Part shown: one piece after another, positions 24,387-32,967 of the stretch | Numbering within the stretch: the stretch's first letter is position 1 | How the letters are laid out: every line of letters begins with the position of its first letter | Program-made: the position numbers and the translations under genes | The notes under the pieces: model-generated | Seen by the model: only the letters and a program-made list of their open reading frames with translations | The model's database searches: none | Told to the model about the DNA's origin: nothing | Assembly: GCA_021846685.1 (NCBI GenBank) | Contig: JAJZWL010000007.1 | Span: forward strand, 1-40,721 | Direction of reading: 5' to 3' | DNA length: 40,721 nucleotides | Source: a bacterium | Lineage (GTDB): Bacteria > Patescibacteriota > Dojkabacteria > JAKAPS01 > JAJZLI01

Positions 24387-24502
24387 AAATAAAAACCTCT
24401 TTATAAAAGGTATCATTTCAATTTAACTATAAAGCTCACATTATAATGTACAATAAATATTAATTATTTAAGATAATTCCTCAATACATTGATTTTCTAA
24501 AA

Positions 24503-24531
24503 TTGACAGAATATGATACAATTCATTATCT
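24503..24531 (+). promoter_or_regulatory. Sigma-factor gene promoter TTGACA, 17 bp, TTATCT
   Basis: Consensus TTGACA (24503-24508), a 17-bp spacer and a poor -10 TTATCT (24526-24531), six bases before the ATG at 24538. The distance fits the leaderless pattern although the -10 is weak. Confidence 0.45.
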
Positions 24532-24537
24532 GAAAGT

Positions 24538-25665
24538 ATGGTTCAAACAAAAAAAATAAAAAATAATTCACTAACAGAGACACTTATTGAAAAGGCTAAA
24601 TTAAAAGGTTTTCTTACTGAAGAAGATATACTTAATAATATAACCTTTATAGAAAATGAGATCGATATGTTAGACTCTCTTTTTATTAGACTAGAAGAGG
24701 AAAATTTAGACCTGATCTACGATGAAGATAGGCCTAAAGAAACAACTCCTACAACTAAAAAATCTAATAAAAAAGAAGTTCTCTCCCTAGAGGAAAAAAT
24801 TAAAATACTTAGAAGCATTCAAGCAAATATTGACTCTGATCCAATTAGGGCATATCTACAAGAAATAGGTAAAATACCTCTATTAACAGGACCTGAGGAA
24901 GTAATTCTGGCAAAAAGAATTAAAAAGGGAGATAAGAAAGCAAAAGAATATCTTACTACTTCAAATTTAAGATTAGTTGTTTCTATTGCAAAAAAATGGG
25001 CAAGAAAAGGAAGTTTAGACTTACTAGATCTTATTCAAGAAGGAAACTTAGGATTAATGAGAGCTGTAGATAAATTTGACTACCGAAAAGGATATAAATT
25101 TTCTACTTATGCAACTTGGTGGATAAGACAAGCTATAACAAGAGCTATTGCTGACCAAGAAAGAACTATTAGAGTTCCTGTCCATATGATTGAAACCATT
25201 CATCAAATGCAAAAAGTAAGAGGAAAATTAGCTATTGAACTTCAAAGAAATCCTAAACCTGAGGAAATTGCGGCTTCAATGGGAAAAACTGTCGAACAGG
25301 TACAAGAGATTATAAAAATATCTCAATACCCTACATCTCTATCTACACCAGTTGGAGATGATAATTCTAATACAATAGCAGATTTTATCCCAGATGAAGA
25401 TAATCCAAGACCTTCAGATATAGCAAGTAGAGATTATCTTAAAAAGCAAATACAAGAAGTTTTAATGACCCTTTCAGATAGAGAACGAAAAGTAATTGAA
25501 CTTAGATTTGGACTTCAAGATGGAGTTGCTAGAACTTTAGAAGAAGTAGGAAGAGAATTTAAAGTAACAAGAGAAAGAATAAGACAAATAGAAAGTAAGG
25601 CCTTAAAAAAACTAAAAAACAAAGAGGTAGAAAAATTACTTACAGATTATAGGGAAATAAATTAA
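24538..25665 (+). CDS. rpoD: Primary RNA polymerase sigma factor (RpoD/SigA)
   Basis: The 375-residue protein has the complete sigma-70 core: region 1.2 ([20 protein letters not shown]), regions 2.1-2.4 ([55 protein letters not shown]), region 3 ([20 protein letters not shown]) and region 4 ([33 protein letters not shown]). RTIRVPVH and the WWIRQAI motif identify it as the housekeeping factor that recognises TTGACA/TATAAT, in agreement with promoters in this window. The first 85 residues are short, acidic and Lys-rich rather than a full region 1.1. It stands alone, with about 90 bp before the next operon. Confidence 0.95.
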   Translation: MVQTKKIKNNSLTETLIEKAKLKGFLTEEDILNNITFIENEIDMLDSLFIRLEEENLDLIYDEDRPKETTPTTKKSNKKEVLSLEEKIKILRSIQANIDSDPIRAYLQEIGKIPLLTGPEEVILAKRIKKGDKKAKEYLTTSNLRLVVSIAKKWARKGSLDLLDLIQEGNLGLMRAVDKFDYRKGYKFSTYATWWIRQAITRAIADQERTIRVPVHMIETIHQMQKVRGKLAIELQRNPKPEEIAASMGKTVEQVQEIIKISQYPTSLSTPVGDDNSNTIADFIPDEDNPRPSDIASRDYLKKQIQEVLMTLSDRERKVIELRFGLQDGVARTLEEVGREFKVTRERIRQIESKALKKLKNKEVEKLLTDYREIN

Positions 25666-25756
25666 CCTTGCACTTTCCCCTAAATAAATAAATAATATAG
25701 ACAAAAGAGACTAAATATGTTAAAAGAGAGCATATTATTTATTAATAACCTATATT

Positions 25757-26392
25757 ATGAATGAAATGACTATATTTTTATTAAGAAATGGAATACAAGA
25801 GCATACATTGTTTATACTACTTGCAGTTCCTATAGCCGCAACAATAATACTCTTTGCCAGAGATATTATAGGCATTCAATCTTTCAACCTATATACTACA
25901 GTTATAGCCGTACTCGCATTTGCATCTACTGGACTATTCCTGGGAATAACCATCACTATTCTTATATTAATATTTGATTATATAGTCAGATACTTTATAA
26001 AGGATTTAAAATTACATTATGCTTCAAAAGTTGCAATTGTGATATCTATAGTAGCTTTATCTATAATTCTATCATTATATATATCTCACAGTGCATTTAA
26101 TCTGAATACTCATATATCAGTATATTCAATGTTAATACTTTTATTGCTTGCAGATTCTCTCTCATTTACAAAGATAAATAAGGGTAATTCAAAAGGCAAT
26201 ACTGTCTATTTAGAAACAATAATTCTAGCACTTGTAACCTTTATTGTAATTGATAATTCTATTACTCATATGCTACTGTTAAAATACCCATACATCTCTG
26301 TATTGGCAATTTTAATTGATATATACATAGGAAAATTCTCAGCATTAAGACTTAGAGAATTCTATAGATTTAGAAATATATCCAAAGAATGA
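25757..26392 (+). CDS. 7TM protein related to the membrane half of the inactive-transglutaminase/7TM family
   Basis: The 211-residue protein is almost entirely hydrophobic, with six or seven helices (e.g. FILLAVPIAATIILFARDII, FASTGLFLGITITILILIFD, ISIVALSIILSLYI). In many Gammaproteobacteria a protein with an inactive transglutaminase domain fused to 7TM precedes an ATP-grasp alpha-L-glutamate-ligase-like gene and a retropepsin-like RimB-type protease. Here the next gene, overlapping by four bases, is an ATP-grasp/retropepsin fusion, so by position and topology this should be the 7TM part without the transglutaminase domain. The terminal RLREFYRFRNISKE, a basic segment after the last helix, is consistent. 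It probably anchors the complex to the membrane. Confidence 0.6.
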   Translation: MNEMTIFLLRNGIQEHTLFILLAVPIAATIILFARDIIGIQSFNLYTTVIAVLAFASTGLFLGITITILILIFDYIVRYFIKDLKLHYASKVAIVISIVALSIILSLYISHSAFNLNTHISVYSMLILLLLADSLSFTKINKGNSKGNTVYLETIILALVTFIVIDNSITHMLLLKYPYISVLAILIDIYIGKFSALRLREFYRFRNISKE

Positions 26393-27798
26393 TTAAACTT
26401 TTAGACGAATATAAAAAATTATCAGCAACTACATTAGGAATTAATGATAGGAATTTAAACTATATAGATAAAAATTCAATAAATCTGTCTAATTCAAAAA
26501 TAAGAATTAAAAAAATACTTAATAAAAATAATATACCTACTCCTAAAACTATTACATTAATAAAAAATTTAAAAGAATTAGAGGATTTTGATTTTAATTT
26601 ATTGCCTAATAGCTTTGTTATTAAACCAAATAAAGGATTAGGAGGTGAAGGTATAATTATTATTTATGGAAGAAAGAAAAAAAGAAAAGAAACAGAAGAA
26701 GATGCTTGGATAGCACCTAATAAACAAATACTTACAAAAACAGATTTAAAAATACACCTTCTAAATATTATTAATGGATACTATTCTATTAATAAAAAAC
26801 AAGATATTGTAATCTTTGAAGAAAGAATTATTAATTCTCAATTTTTAAAAGAAAGTTTATTTATAAAAGAAGGATTACCAGATATTAGAGTAATAATATT
26901 TAAAAATTTCCCGATCATGGCAGAATTAAGAATTCCAACTATTGAATCAAAAGGGAAATCTAATCTTCATTCAGGAGGAATTGGGGTTGGAATTGATATA
27001 GCTCTCGGAATTACCACTAATGCAATTATGAAAGATAGCTATATAGAGACCCACCCTGATACAGAAGAAAGACTTAGTGGAATAACTATACCTCAGTGGA
27101 ATAAAATTCTAAACCTATCCATTCAATCAAGTATGGCAATTAAATCTAAATTTAGTGGAATTGATATAGCATTAGATAAAGACAAAGGGCCTCTTGTAAT
27201 GGAAATAAATGCTAGACCTGGACTGGCAATTCAAATAGCTAATAAGTCAGGATTAAAAGAGAGACTGGAAGCTGTTTCAAAATTAAAAATTAAGAATCCA
27301 GAATCTGCAATTATAGTTTCAAAAGAAATATTCGGAGGGGAAATAGAAGAAGAAATAGAAGAAATAACTGGGAAAATAATTCTCGGAAGATTTACAAAAA
27401 TAAAAATTAATGATGACTCAGAAATATACAAAGCTAAGATTGACACTGGAGCGTATGTCACTTCCATATCTCAAGATATAGCAGAAAAATTAGGATTTAA
27501 ATATTTAATAGAGCAATTTGATAAATTTGGGATTCAAATAACAAATAATATTGGAGCTATTTATGACACCAGAGATAACATACTCAAAGAAAACCCTGGA
27601 TTAAATCTAACTGTAGTAAAATCTGCAAATGGAATGACTATACGCCCAGTAATAAACCTATCAATACATTTTGTAGAAGAAGAAATAAGTGTTGAAACTA
27701 AAGCAACTATAACATCTCGTTCACACATGAAACATGAATTAATTATAGGACGAAGAGATCTTAAAAATTTTCTTGTTGACGTAACAAGAAATACATAA
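26389..27798 (+). CDS. ATP-grasp ligase (RimK/alpha-L-glutamate ligase-like) fused to a retropepsin-like protease
   Basis: Residues 1-300 are ATP-grasp: SFVIKPNKGLGGEGIIIIYG (nucleotide-binding loop), DIVIFEERI, LPDIRVIIFKNFPIMAELRI, NLHSGGIGVGIDIALG and GPLVMEINARPGLAIQIAN with the metal-binding E and N. After an acidic linker (EIEEEIEEITGKIILGRF), residues about 330-469 form a retropepsin/RimB-like domain with AKIDTGAYVTSISQDIAEKL (catalytic DTG) and TSRSHMKHELIIGRRDL, typical of the family. In the proteobacterial system these are usually separate proteins; here they are one chain. The ligase probably adds an amino acid or builds a peptide tag that the protease trims, at the membrane through the overlapping 7TM partner; the substrate is unknown. 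Confidence 0.85.
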   Translation: MIKLLDEYKKLSATTLGINDRNLNYIDKNSINLSNSKIRIKKILNKNNIPTPKTITLIKNLKELEDFDFNLLPNSFVIKPNKGLGGEGIIIIYGRKKKRKETEEDAWIAPNKQILTKTDLKIHLLNIINGYYSINKKQDIVIFEERIINSQFLKESLFIKEGLPDIRVIIFKNFPIMAELRIPTIESKGKSNLHSGGIGVGIDIALGITTNAIMKDSYIETHPDTEERLSGITIPQWNKILNLSIQSSMAIKSKFSGIDIALDKDKGPLVMEINARPGLAIQIANKSGLKERLEAVSKLKIKNPESAIIVSKEIFGGEIEEEIEEITGKIILGRFTKIKINDDSEIYKAKIDTGAYVTSISQDIAEKLGFKYLIEQFDKFGIQITNNIGAIYDTRDNILKENPGLNLTVVKSANGMTIRPVINLSIHFVEEEISVETKATITSRSHMKHELIIGRRDLKNFLVDVTRNT

Positions 27799-27812
27799 TA
27801 AGATTGTTCTTA

Positions 27813-28181
27813 ATGAATAAAAAGAGTAAACAGAATAAACATACAAAGATTTTTCTTTTTTTACTGTTAGTTTTTATAATATCCTTTTTTATCTCAACGC
27901 AATTCTTACTACCTGTAAAAAATTCTCAAGGCACACTAATCGTTAGAAATATATATATAGTCACTAGTGAAATTTTCTTTATTCTATTCTTTTTTATACT
28001 AACTATAATTGACTTTACAGGGAAAATATCTTTCTTGAATATACTTAAAAATGCTATATTAATACCAATTACTATAATTTCACTAGTACTACTCAATGTT
28101 TTTTCAAATCTAAATCTACTCATGATAATAACAATCCCACTCTCTGGAGTAATACTCTATATAATATTATCTATGATATAA
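27813..28181 (+). CDS. Small four-helix membrane protein (unknown function)
   Basis: About 122 residues with a basic N-terminus (MNKKSKQNKHTK) and four hydrophobic helices (residues about 13-32, 44-66, 75-92, 98-121). The track begins at a TTG (27804); the ATG at 27813 gives a natural positive-inside start. It lies 14 bp after the ATP-grasp gene and eight bp before metG, inside the operon. I recognise no family; it could be a further partner of the 7TM/ATP-grasp pair or unrelated. Confidence 0.6.
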   Translation: MNKKSKQNKHTKIFLFLLLVFIISFFISTQFLLPVKNSQGTLIVRNIYIVTSEIFFILFFFILTIIDFTGKISFLNILKNAILIPITIISLVLLNVFSNLNLLMIITIPLSGVILYIILSMI

Positions 28182-28182
28182 T
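28177..28182 (+). promoter_or_regulatory. -10 box TATAAT before metG
   Basis: A perfect TATAAT overlaps the stop codon of the preceding gene and ends seven bases before the metG ATG, so metG may also be transcribed from its own leaderless start. No convincing -35 is visible. Confidence 0.4.
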
Positions 28183-28189
28183 TTAGGTT

Positions 28190-29770
28190 ATGAAAAAAGA
28201 AAAAAAATTAATAGCAGTATCTTTGCCTTATGCTAATGGAGAAGCACATATAGGTCATATTGCAGGGGGATATCTTCCAGCAGATATATATTATAGATTT
28301 ACTAAACTTATGGGAGAAGATAGTATATTTGTATCTGGATCTGATATGCATGGATCTGGAGTATTACTCTCTGCAGAAAAAATAAATATGGATCCATTAG
28401 AGTATGCATTAAAGAATCATGAGAATTTTAAAAAAGTATTTGAAGAACTTGATATAAAATTTGATATTTATTCCAATACACATACAGATATTCATAAACA
28501 AACAGTAAATGAAATTTTTCTGGACCTGTATAAATCAGGATATATTACAATTAGAGAAGAAGAACAACCTTTTTGTGAACACGATAATAAATTTATACCA
28601 GATAGGTTTGTAGAAGGTATTTGTCCTGTATGTGGAGAAATTAATGTAAAAGTAGGCGAAAGTTGTGATAAATGTGATACTTTAATACTTTTTGAAACTA
28701 TAAAATCTCCAAAATGTAAATTATGTAGAAATATACCTATATTAAAAAAAACTAAGAATTTTTTTCTAGAACTTGAAAAATTTCAAGAACAATTAGAACA
28801 ATATATATTATCAAAAAAAAATTTCAGAAAAAATGTCAAAGATTTTTCACTAGAGTATATCAAAGAAGGGCTTCTTCCTAGATCTATTACCAGAGATATG
28901 AGTTATGGACTTTCAATTCCAATAGAAGGTTTTGAAAATAAAATTATATATGTCTGGTTTGAAGCTTTGATAGGTTATATATCAGCAACAAGAGAAATAA
29001 AAAAAGACTGGAAAGAATATTGGGGTAATAATAGTAAATCGATTTTTTTTATGGGAAAAGACAATATAGTATTTCATAGTATAATTTTACCTGCTATACT
29101 TCTTGCCTCAAGTGAAAAATTTAATTTGCCTTATGAAATAGCTGCTAATGAATATTTACTTTTAGAAGGACAAAAAATGTCTAAAAGTAAAAATCATCTA
29201 CTATTAGCAAAAGATGCTCTAGAAAAATATGGGAAAGATAACTTAAGATTTTATATTGCCATAAGCTTGCCAGAAAACAAAGATTTCAATTTTAAAGAAA
29301 AAGAATTAATTACCATTGTAAATACAACACTGTCTTCAAATATAGGGAATTACGTAAATAGAACTCTGACATTTGCATATAAAAATTTTAATGGTCTAAT
29401 AGAAAAATTTGAATCTATTGAAGACACCAATTATATTAATAGCACATTTGAAGGAATAATAACTGAATTCTCTAATTTTAAAATAAAATCAGCACTCTCT
29501 CAAATAATAGCATTTTCTGATCATGCAAATAAAAGATTTGATACACTCAAAATATGGGAAAATAAGGATAAAAAAAATATGTATATTCTAGCTCAATATG
29601 TATATGCATTAGGTATATTACTTTCACCTATAATTCCAGAATCTTCTTTTAAAATATTAGATATACTTAACATAGATGCAGAAAATAAAACTTTTAAATA
29701 TTCTCCTTATTTTGGAAAAATAAAAAAGCCCTATATAATATTCCCTAAAATAGAAATTAAATATGATTGA
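28190..29770 (+). CDS. metG: Methionyl-tRNA synthetase
   Basis: The 526-residue class I synthetase charges tRNA-Met. The HIGH motif is seen in LPYANGEAHIGHIAGGYLPA and KMSKS in LEGQKMSKSKNHLLLAKDAL. Between them lies a zinc-knuckle insert with four Cys pairs or pair-like elements (CEHD, CPVCGE, CDKCD, CKLCRN), as in the two-knuckle MetG type of E. coli and archaea. The anticodon-binding helical domain (FKIKSALSQIIAFSDHANKR) follows; there is no C-terminal tRNA-binding (Trbp111-like) appendix. It ends in TGA, showing TGA is a stop here, and overlaps tatD by eight bases. Confidence 0.95.
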   Translation: MKKEKKLIAVSLPYANGEAHIGHIAGGYLPADIYYRFTKLMGEDSIFVSGSDMHGSGVLLSAEKINMDPLEYALKNHENFKKVFEELDIKFDIYSNTHTDIHKQTVNEIFLDLYKSGYITIREEEQPFCEHDNKFIPDRFVEGICPVCGEINVKVGESCDKCDTLILFETIKSPKCKLCRNIPILKKTKNFFLELEKFQEQLEQYILSKKNFRKNVKDFSLEYIKEGLLPRSITRDMSYGLSIPIEGFENKIIYVWFEALIGYISATREIKKDWKEYWGNNSKSIFFMGKDNIVFHSIILPAILLASSEKFNLPYEIAANEYLLLEGQKMSKSKNHLLLAKDALEKYGKDNLRFYIAISLPENKDFNFKEKELITIVNTTLSSNIGNYVNRTLTFAYKNFNGLIEKFESIEDTNYINSTFEGIITEFSNFKIKSALSQIIAFSDHANKRFDTLKIWENKDKKNMYILAQYVYALGILLSPIIPESSFKILDILNIDAENKTFKYSPYFGKIKKPYIIFPKIEIKYD

Positions 29771-30503
29771 TACTCATGCACATATAAATAAATTTTATTA
29801 TCCTAATATAGATGAGATCTTAGAACAGGCTCTCCTCAATGGGATTGAAAAAATAATAGTACCAGGAACATCTTTACAAGATTCTAGAGACAATCAACAG
29901 TTTAAAAATAATATGCTTTTTTATGCGATAGGAATTCATCCAGAAACTCAAGATGTAGTAACAAGAGAAGTTCTAGAAAAGATTTATAGTCCAGAAATAA
30001 TAGCTATAGGAGAATGCGGTTTGGATTATTATTACAAATATACGACTCCAGAAGAACAAGAAAAAAAATTTAGAGTACAAATTGAATATGCTATTGAAAA
30101 AAAACTTCCACTAATTGTACATACAAGAGAGGCACTTCAAGATACATATAATATTCTCTCTGATTACTATAAAAATGGAGATAGTGATAAAGGAGTTATC
30201 CATTCTGCTGCAGGAGATATTAAAATTTTAGAAAAAATTGAAAATTTAGGATTCTATCTTTCTTTTAATGGAATTTCTACTTTTCATAATGCACAAAATA
30301 TAAGAGATATAATTTTCGATACAGACACCTCTAAAATATTAATAGAAACTGATTCACCTTTTCTTTCTCCTGTTCCTGTAAGAAATCAGAAACAGAATTC
30401 TCCTTCTAATATTAAATATATTCTAGAAAATATTCAGGATATTAAGGGGAAGGATTTACAAAAAATTATCTATAATAATTCAAAAAAACTTTTCAACATT
30501 TAA
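29763..30503 (+). CDS. tatD: TatD-family metal-dependent hydrolase (DNase/AP endonuclease-like)
   Basis: The 246-residue TIM-barrel hydrolase has all metal ligands: MIDTHAHIN (His pair), GECGLDYYYK (Glu), LIVHTREA (His), VIHSAAGD (His) and LIETDSPFLSPVP (Asp). The fourth motif reads HSAAGD instead of the usual HcFsGs, a small variation. TatD enzymes are 3'-5' exonuclease or AP-endonuclease-like proteins linked to DNA repair and quality control. The start overlaps metG, a common gene pair in bacteria (metG-tatD), which supports both calls. Confidence 0.9.
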   Translation: MIDTHAHINKFYYPNIDEILEQALLNGIEKIIVPGTSLQDSRDNQQFKNNMLFYAIGIHPETQDVVTREVLEKIYSPEIIAIGECGLDYYYKYTTPEEQEKKFRVQIEYAIEKKLPLIVHTREALQDTYNILSDYYKNGDSDKGVIHSAAGDIKILEKIENLGFYLSFNGISTFHNAQNIRDIIFDTDTSKILIETDSPFLSPVPVRNQKQNSPSNIKYILENIQDIKGKDLQKIIYNNSKKLFNI

Positions 30504-30504
30504 T

Positions 30505-31425
30505 ATGAAAAATATATCAGAAATATTAAAAAAAACAAGAATACAAAGTGGACTCACTTTAGATGAAATAGAATCTAATACAAAAATAAAAAAATCTTAT
30601 TTAGAATTTATTGAAAATGGTGAATTTAATAAACTACCTTCAATATCTGCAGCTAAAGGTTTTATAAAAATATACTCCAAATATTTAGGACTAAACTATG
30701 AAGAAGCATTGGTAATATTCAGAAGAGAGAATAAAAATGAAGAAAATCATATGCTTACAAAGAAAAAAAGACGCATAAAAGTTAACTCAATAAAAAATAA
30801 ATATATCTCTTTATATATTTTTCTCATATCCCTAATATTAATACTGGCTCTAATTTACGGAATACACGAGTATATAATATTTAAAATGCCACCAAAAATA
30901 GAAATGTATACCCCATCTTCTCAAAATTTCACAACACATAATTCTTCAGTACTTTTTTCAGGAAAAATCACACTAGGAGATTATATCTATATAGACGGAG
31001 ATAAAATAAATAATATTAATTTAAATGGTACTTTTTCTCAAAAAGTAGGACTGCAAGAAGGATTAAATAATATAAACATAAAGATAAAAAATCCTCTTGG
31101 AGGACAGAATATTAAGTACTATGAAATTGATTATGTTAATAATTTCAATAATAAAATAAATGCAAAAAATGCTTTTTATATAAATATAAAAGATATCTCT
31201 AAACCTATATTTTTAAATGCTACTACGCAGAATAAAACTATATATAATAAAATTTTAAAAGGAGATATCAAAATAAAAGGTATTGCAAGTATAGTATTAA
31301 GCATAGGACAAATACAAAATGTTAAAATATTTTATAAAGGAAAAAATATAGCTCCATCAGGGATAGGATTTTCCATTATTATAATAAAATATAATAATGG
31401 AAAAATTAGTGTAACAAAAAATTAA
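30505..31425 (+). CDS. RodZ-like membrane protein with N-terminal helix-turn-helix
   Basis: Residues 1-72 form a Cro-like HTH as in RodZ (ISEILKKTRIQSGLTLDEIE, NTKIKKSYLEFIENGEFNKL, then a LPS..aaKGFIK.YskyLgl segment). A basic stretch KKKRRIKVNSIKNK precedes one transmembrane helix (residues about 99-120, ISLYIFLISLILILALIYGI). The extracytoplasmic part begins PPKIEMYTPSSQNF, has Ig-like beta repeats and ends in a short beta domain resembling DUF4115. RodZ couples MreB filaments to the cell wall machinery; no mreB is visible here. It starts one base after tatD and is the first of four envelope-associated genes in a row. Confidence 0.75.
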   Translation: MKNISEILKKTRIQSGLTLDEIESNTKIKKSYLEFIENGEFNKLPSISAAKGFIKIYSKYLGLNYEEALVIFRRENKNEENHMLTKKKRRIKVNSIKNKYISLYIFLISLILILALIYGIHEYIIFKMPPKIEMYTPSSQNFTTHNSSVLFSGKITLGDYIYIDGDKINNINLNGTFSQKVGLQEGLNNINIKIKNPLGGQNIKYYEIDYVNNFNNKINAKNAFYINIKDISKPIFLNATTQNKTIYNKILKGDIKIKGIASIVLSIGQIQNVKIFYKGKNIAPSGIGFSIIIIKYNNGKISVTKN

Positions 31426-31448
31426 AAAATTATGTTATATTATATAAT

Positions 31449-31742
31449 ATGGAGATAGTATATAGTACATTAATGATTATAATTTCAGTATTAATTATAG
31501 TAATATTGATTATACTTATAAAAACAATATTTGATATAGATAAAAATGTTGTTAAAGGAAAAGATATTATAGAAAATGTTTCTGATATCACAAAAAATGC
31601 AAAAGAAGAACAAGAAAAGATCCAAAACGTTATAAACGATAAAATAGATAAAGTAACTTTTATATCTAAATTAAAAATAGTAGAAAATTTAGTAGGAACA
31701 ATTTCAAAAATTTATAAAAATAAAAAAAAGGATAATCATTAA
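31449..31742 (+). CDS. Small membrane-anchored coiled-coil protein
   Basis: The 97-residue protein has an N-terminal transmembrane helix (STLMIIISVLIIVILIILIK) and then a charged heptad-like helix (DKNVVKGKDIIENVSDITKN...EEQEKIQNVINDKIDKV). This resembles DUF948-type or YtxH-like small envelope proteins. Its stop codon overlaps by one base the ATG of the FtsA/PilM-like gene, so the two are translationally coupled. Function is unknown; it may be a structural partner of that ATPase. Confidence 0.6.
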   Translation: MEIVYSTLMIIISVLIIVILIILIKTIFDIDKNVVKGKDIIENVSDITKNAKEEQEKIQNVINDKIDKVTFISKLKIVENLVGTISKIYKNKKKDNH

Positions 31743-32965
31743 TGGCTATATTTGGAAAAAAAACAAAAGAAGATAATAACGCATTTATATCACTAGATAT
31801 AGGGACAGAATTTGTTAAAACATTAATATGTAATATAGAAGAGGATAATGTCATAATTTCAGGATATGGGAAAGTCAGACAACCAATACACGCTATGAAA
31901 GGTGGAGTTATTACAAATATCAAAAGCGTTATAACTACATGTCAAAAATCAATTGATCTTGCAATGGAAGAACTTGAGGATACACCAATACCAACTAAAG
32001 TTGTTGTAGGTATTGCAGGAGAATTAGTAAAAGGAGTTGGAATAAAGATTAATTATGAGAGAGAAAATCCAGAAAAAAATATTGATGAAAAAGAAATAAA
32101 AAATATTTTAGATAAAGTTCATGATACCGCTTATGAAGAAGCTATGAAGAAATTCACTGCATCTACTGGATCTGATAAAACTCAAATTAAACTCATTAAC
32201 GCAACAGTTACAGATACATATATAGATGATTATAAAATTACAACTCCTATTGGGTTAAAAGGTAAAAAAGTTACTTTAAATATATATTTTGTATACACCC
32301 CTTTGATATTTGCAGGTGCACTAGATGATATATTAAAAGAATTATCTCTTTCTCCCATAATAATAGCTGTACAACCTTTTGCCATTGCAAGATCCGTTAG
32401 AGGAGCCAGAGAGTCTAGTTTTGATGCAATAATTATAGATATAGGAGGAGGAACTACTGATATAGCACTCATTTCGCAAGGAACTTTTCAAGACACACAA
32501 ATGTTCGCAATGGGAGGGCGATCTTTTACAAAAAGAATTGCAGCCGATTTATCAATATCATATGATGATGCTGAAAATTTAAAAATTCAATATACAGAAC
32601 AAGATATAGACAGAGGAAAAGCATTGCAAATAAGAGATGCTGTAAAAAAAGATTTAGATCTCTGGATATCTGGTGTTGAAATATCATTAGAAGAAATGGA
32701 AAATATTAAAATATATCCAGATCAGATACTATTATGCGGAGGAGGATCTAAACTTTCTGAAATAAGAACAAAATTAGTTGAATATCCTTGGTCAGTACTA
32801 CTTCCATTTAATCGAAATCCGAAAATAAACTTTTTATCTCCTGAAAAAATAGATGGAGTTATCGATAAAACACTTAAATTAACTAAACCTGAAGATGTGA
32901 CCCCTGTATCCTTAGCTCGAATTGTTTTAGACATAATAAAAGATGATGTTATTATTGCTATATAA
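31742..32965 (+). CDS. ftsA: FtsA/PilM-like actin-fold ATPase
   Basis: The 407-residue protein has ASKHA motifs of the FtsA/PilM branch: phosphate 1 AFISLDIGTEFVKTLICNIE, phosphate 2 DAIIIDIGGGTTDIALISQG and adenosine motif ILLCGGGSKLSEI. An SHS2-like 1C segment lies around residues 85-190 (KVVVGIAGELVKGVGIKINY). FtsA links FtsZ to the membrane, whereas PilM assembles type IV pili. The usual C-terminal amphipathic helix of FtsA is not evident (it ends IIKDDVIIAI), and no ftsZ follows. The neighbour is a baseplate-J-like membrane protein, a pairing I recall from CPR genomes, so a role in an envelope-spanning apparatus is as likely as division. The gene symbol is provisional. Confidence 0.7.
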   Translation: MAIFGKKTKEDNNAFISLDIGTEFVKTLICNIEEDNVIISGYGKVRQPIHAMKGGVITNIKSVITTCQKSIDLAMEELEDTPIPTKVVVGIAGELVKGVGIKINYERENPEKNIDEKEIKNILDKVHDTAYEEAMKKFTASTGSDKTQIKLINATVTDTYIDDYKITTPIGLKGKKVTLNIYFVYTPLIFAGALDDILKELSLSPIIIAVQPFAIARSVRGARESSFDAIIIDIGGGTTDIALISQGTFQDTQMFAMGGRSFTKRIAADLSISYDDAENLKIQYTEQDIDRGKALQIRDAVKKDLDLWISGVEISLEEMENIKIYPDQILLCGGGSKLSEIRTKLVEYPWSVLLPFNRNPKINFLSPEKIDGVIDKTLKLTKPEDVTPVSLARIVLDIIKDDVIIAI

Positions 32966-32967
32966 AT

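Noticed and set aside
29768-29770. Possible recoding of TGA (Gly code of Gracilibacteria/Absconditabacteria)
   Set aside because: metG, the 7TM gene and others end naturally at TGA with the next gene starting at once, and no internal TGA is needed in conserved genes.
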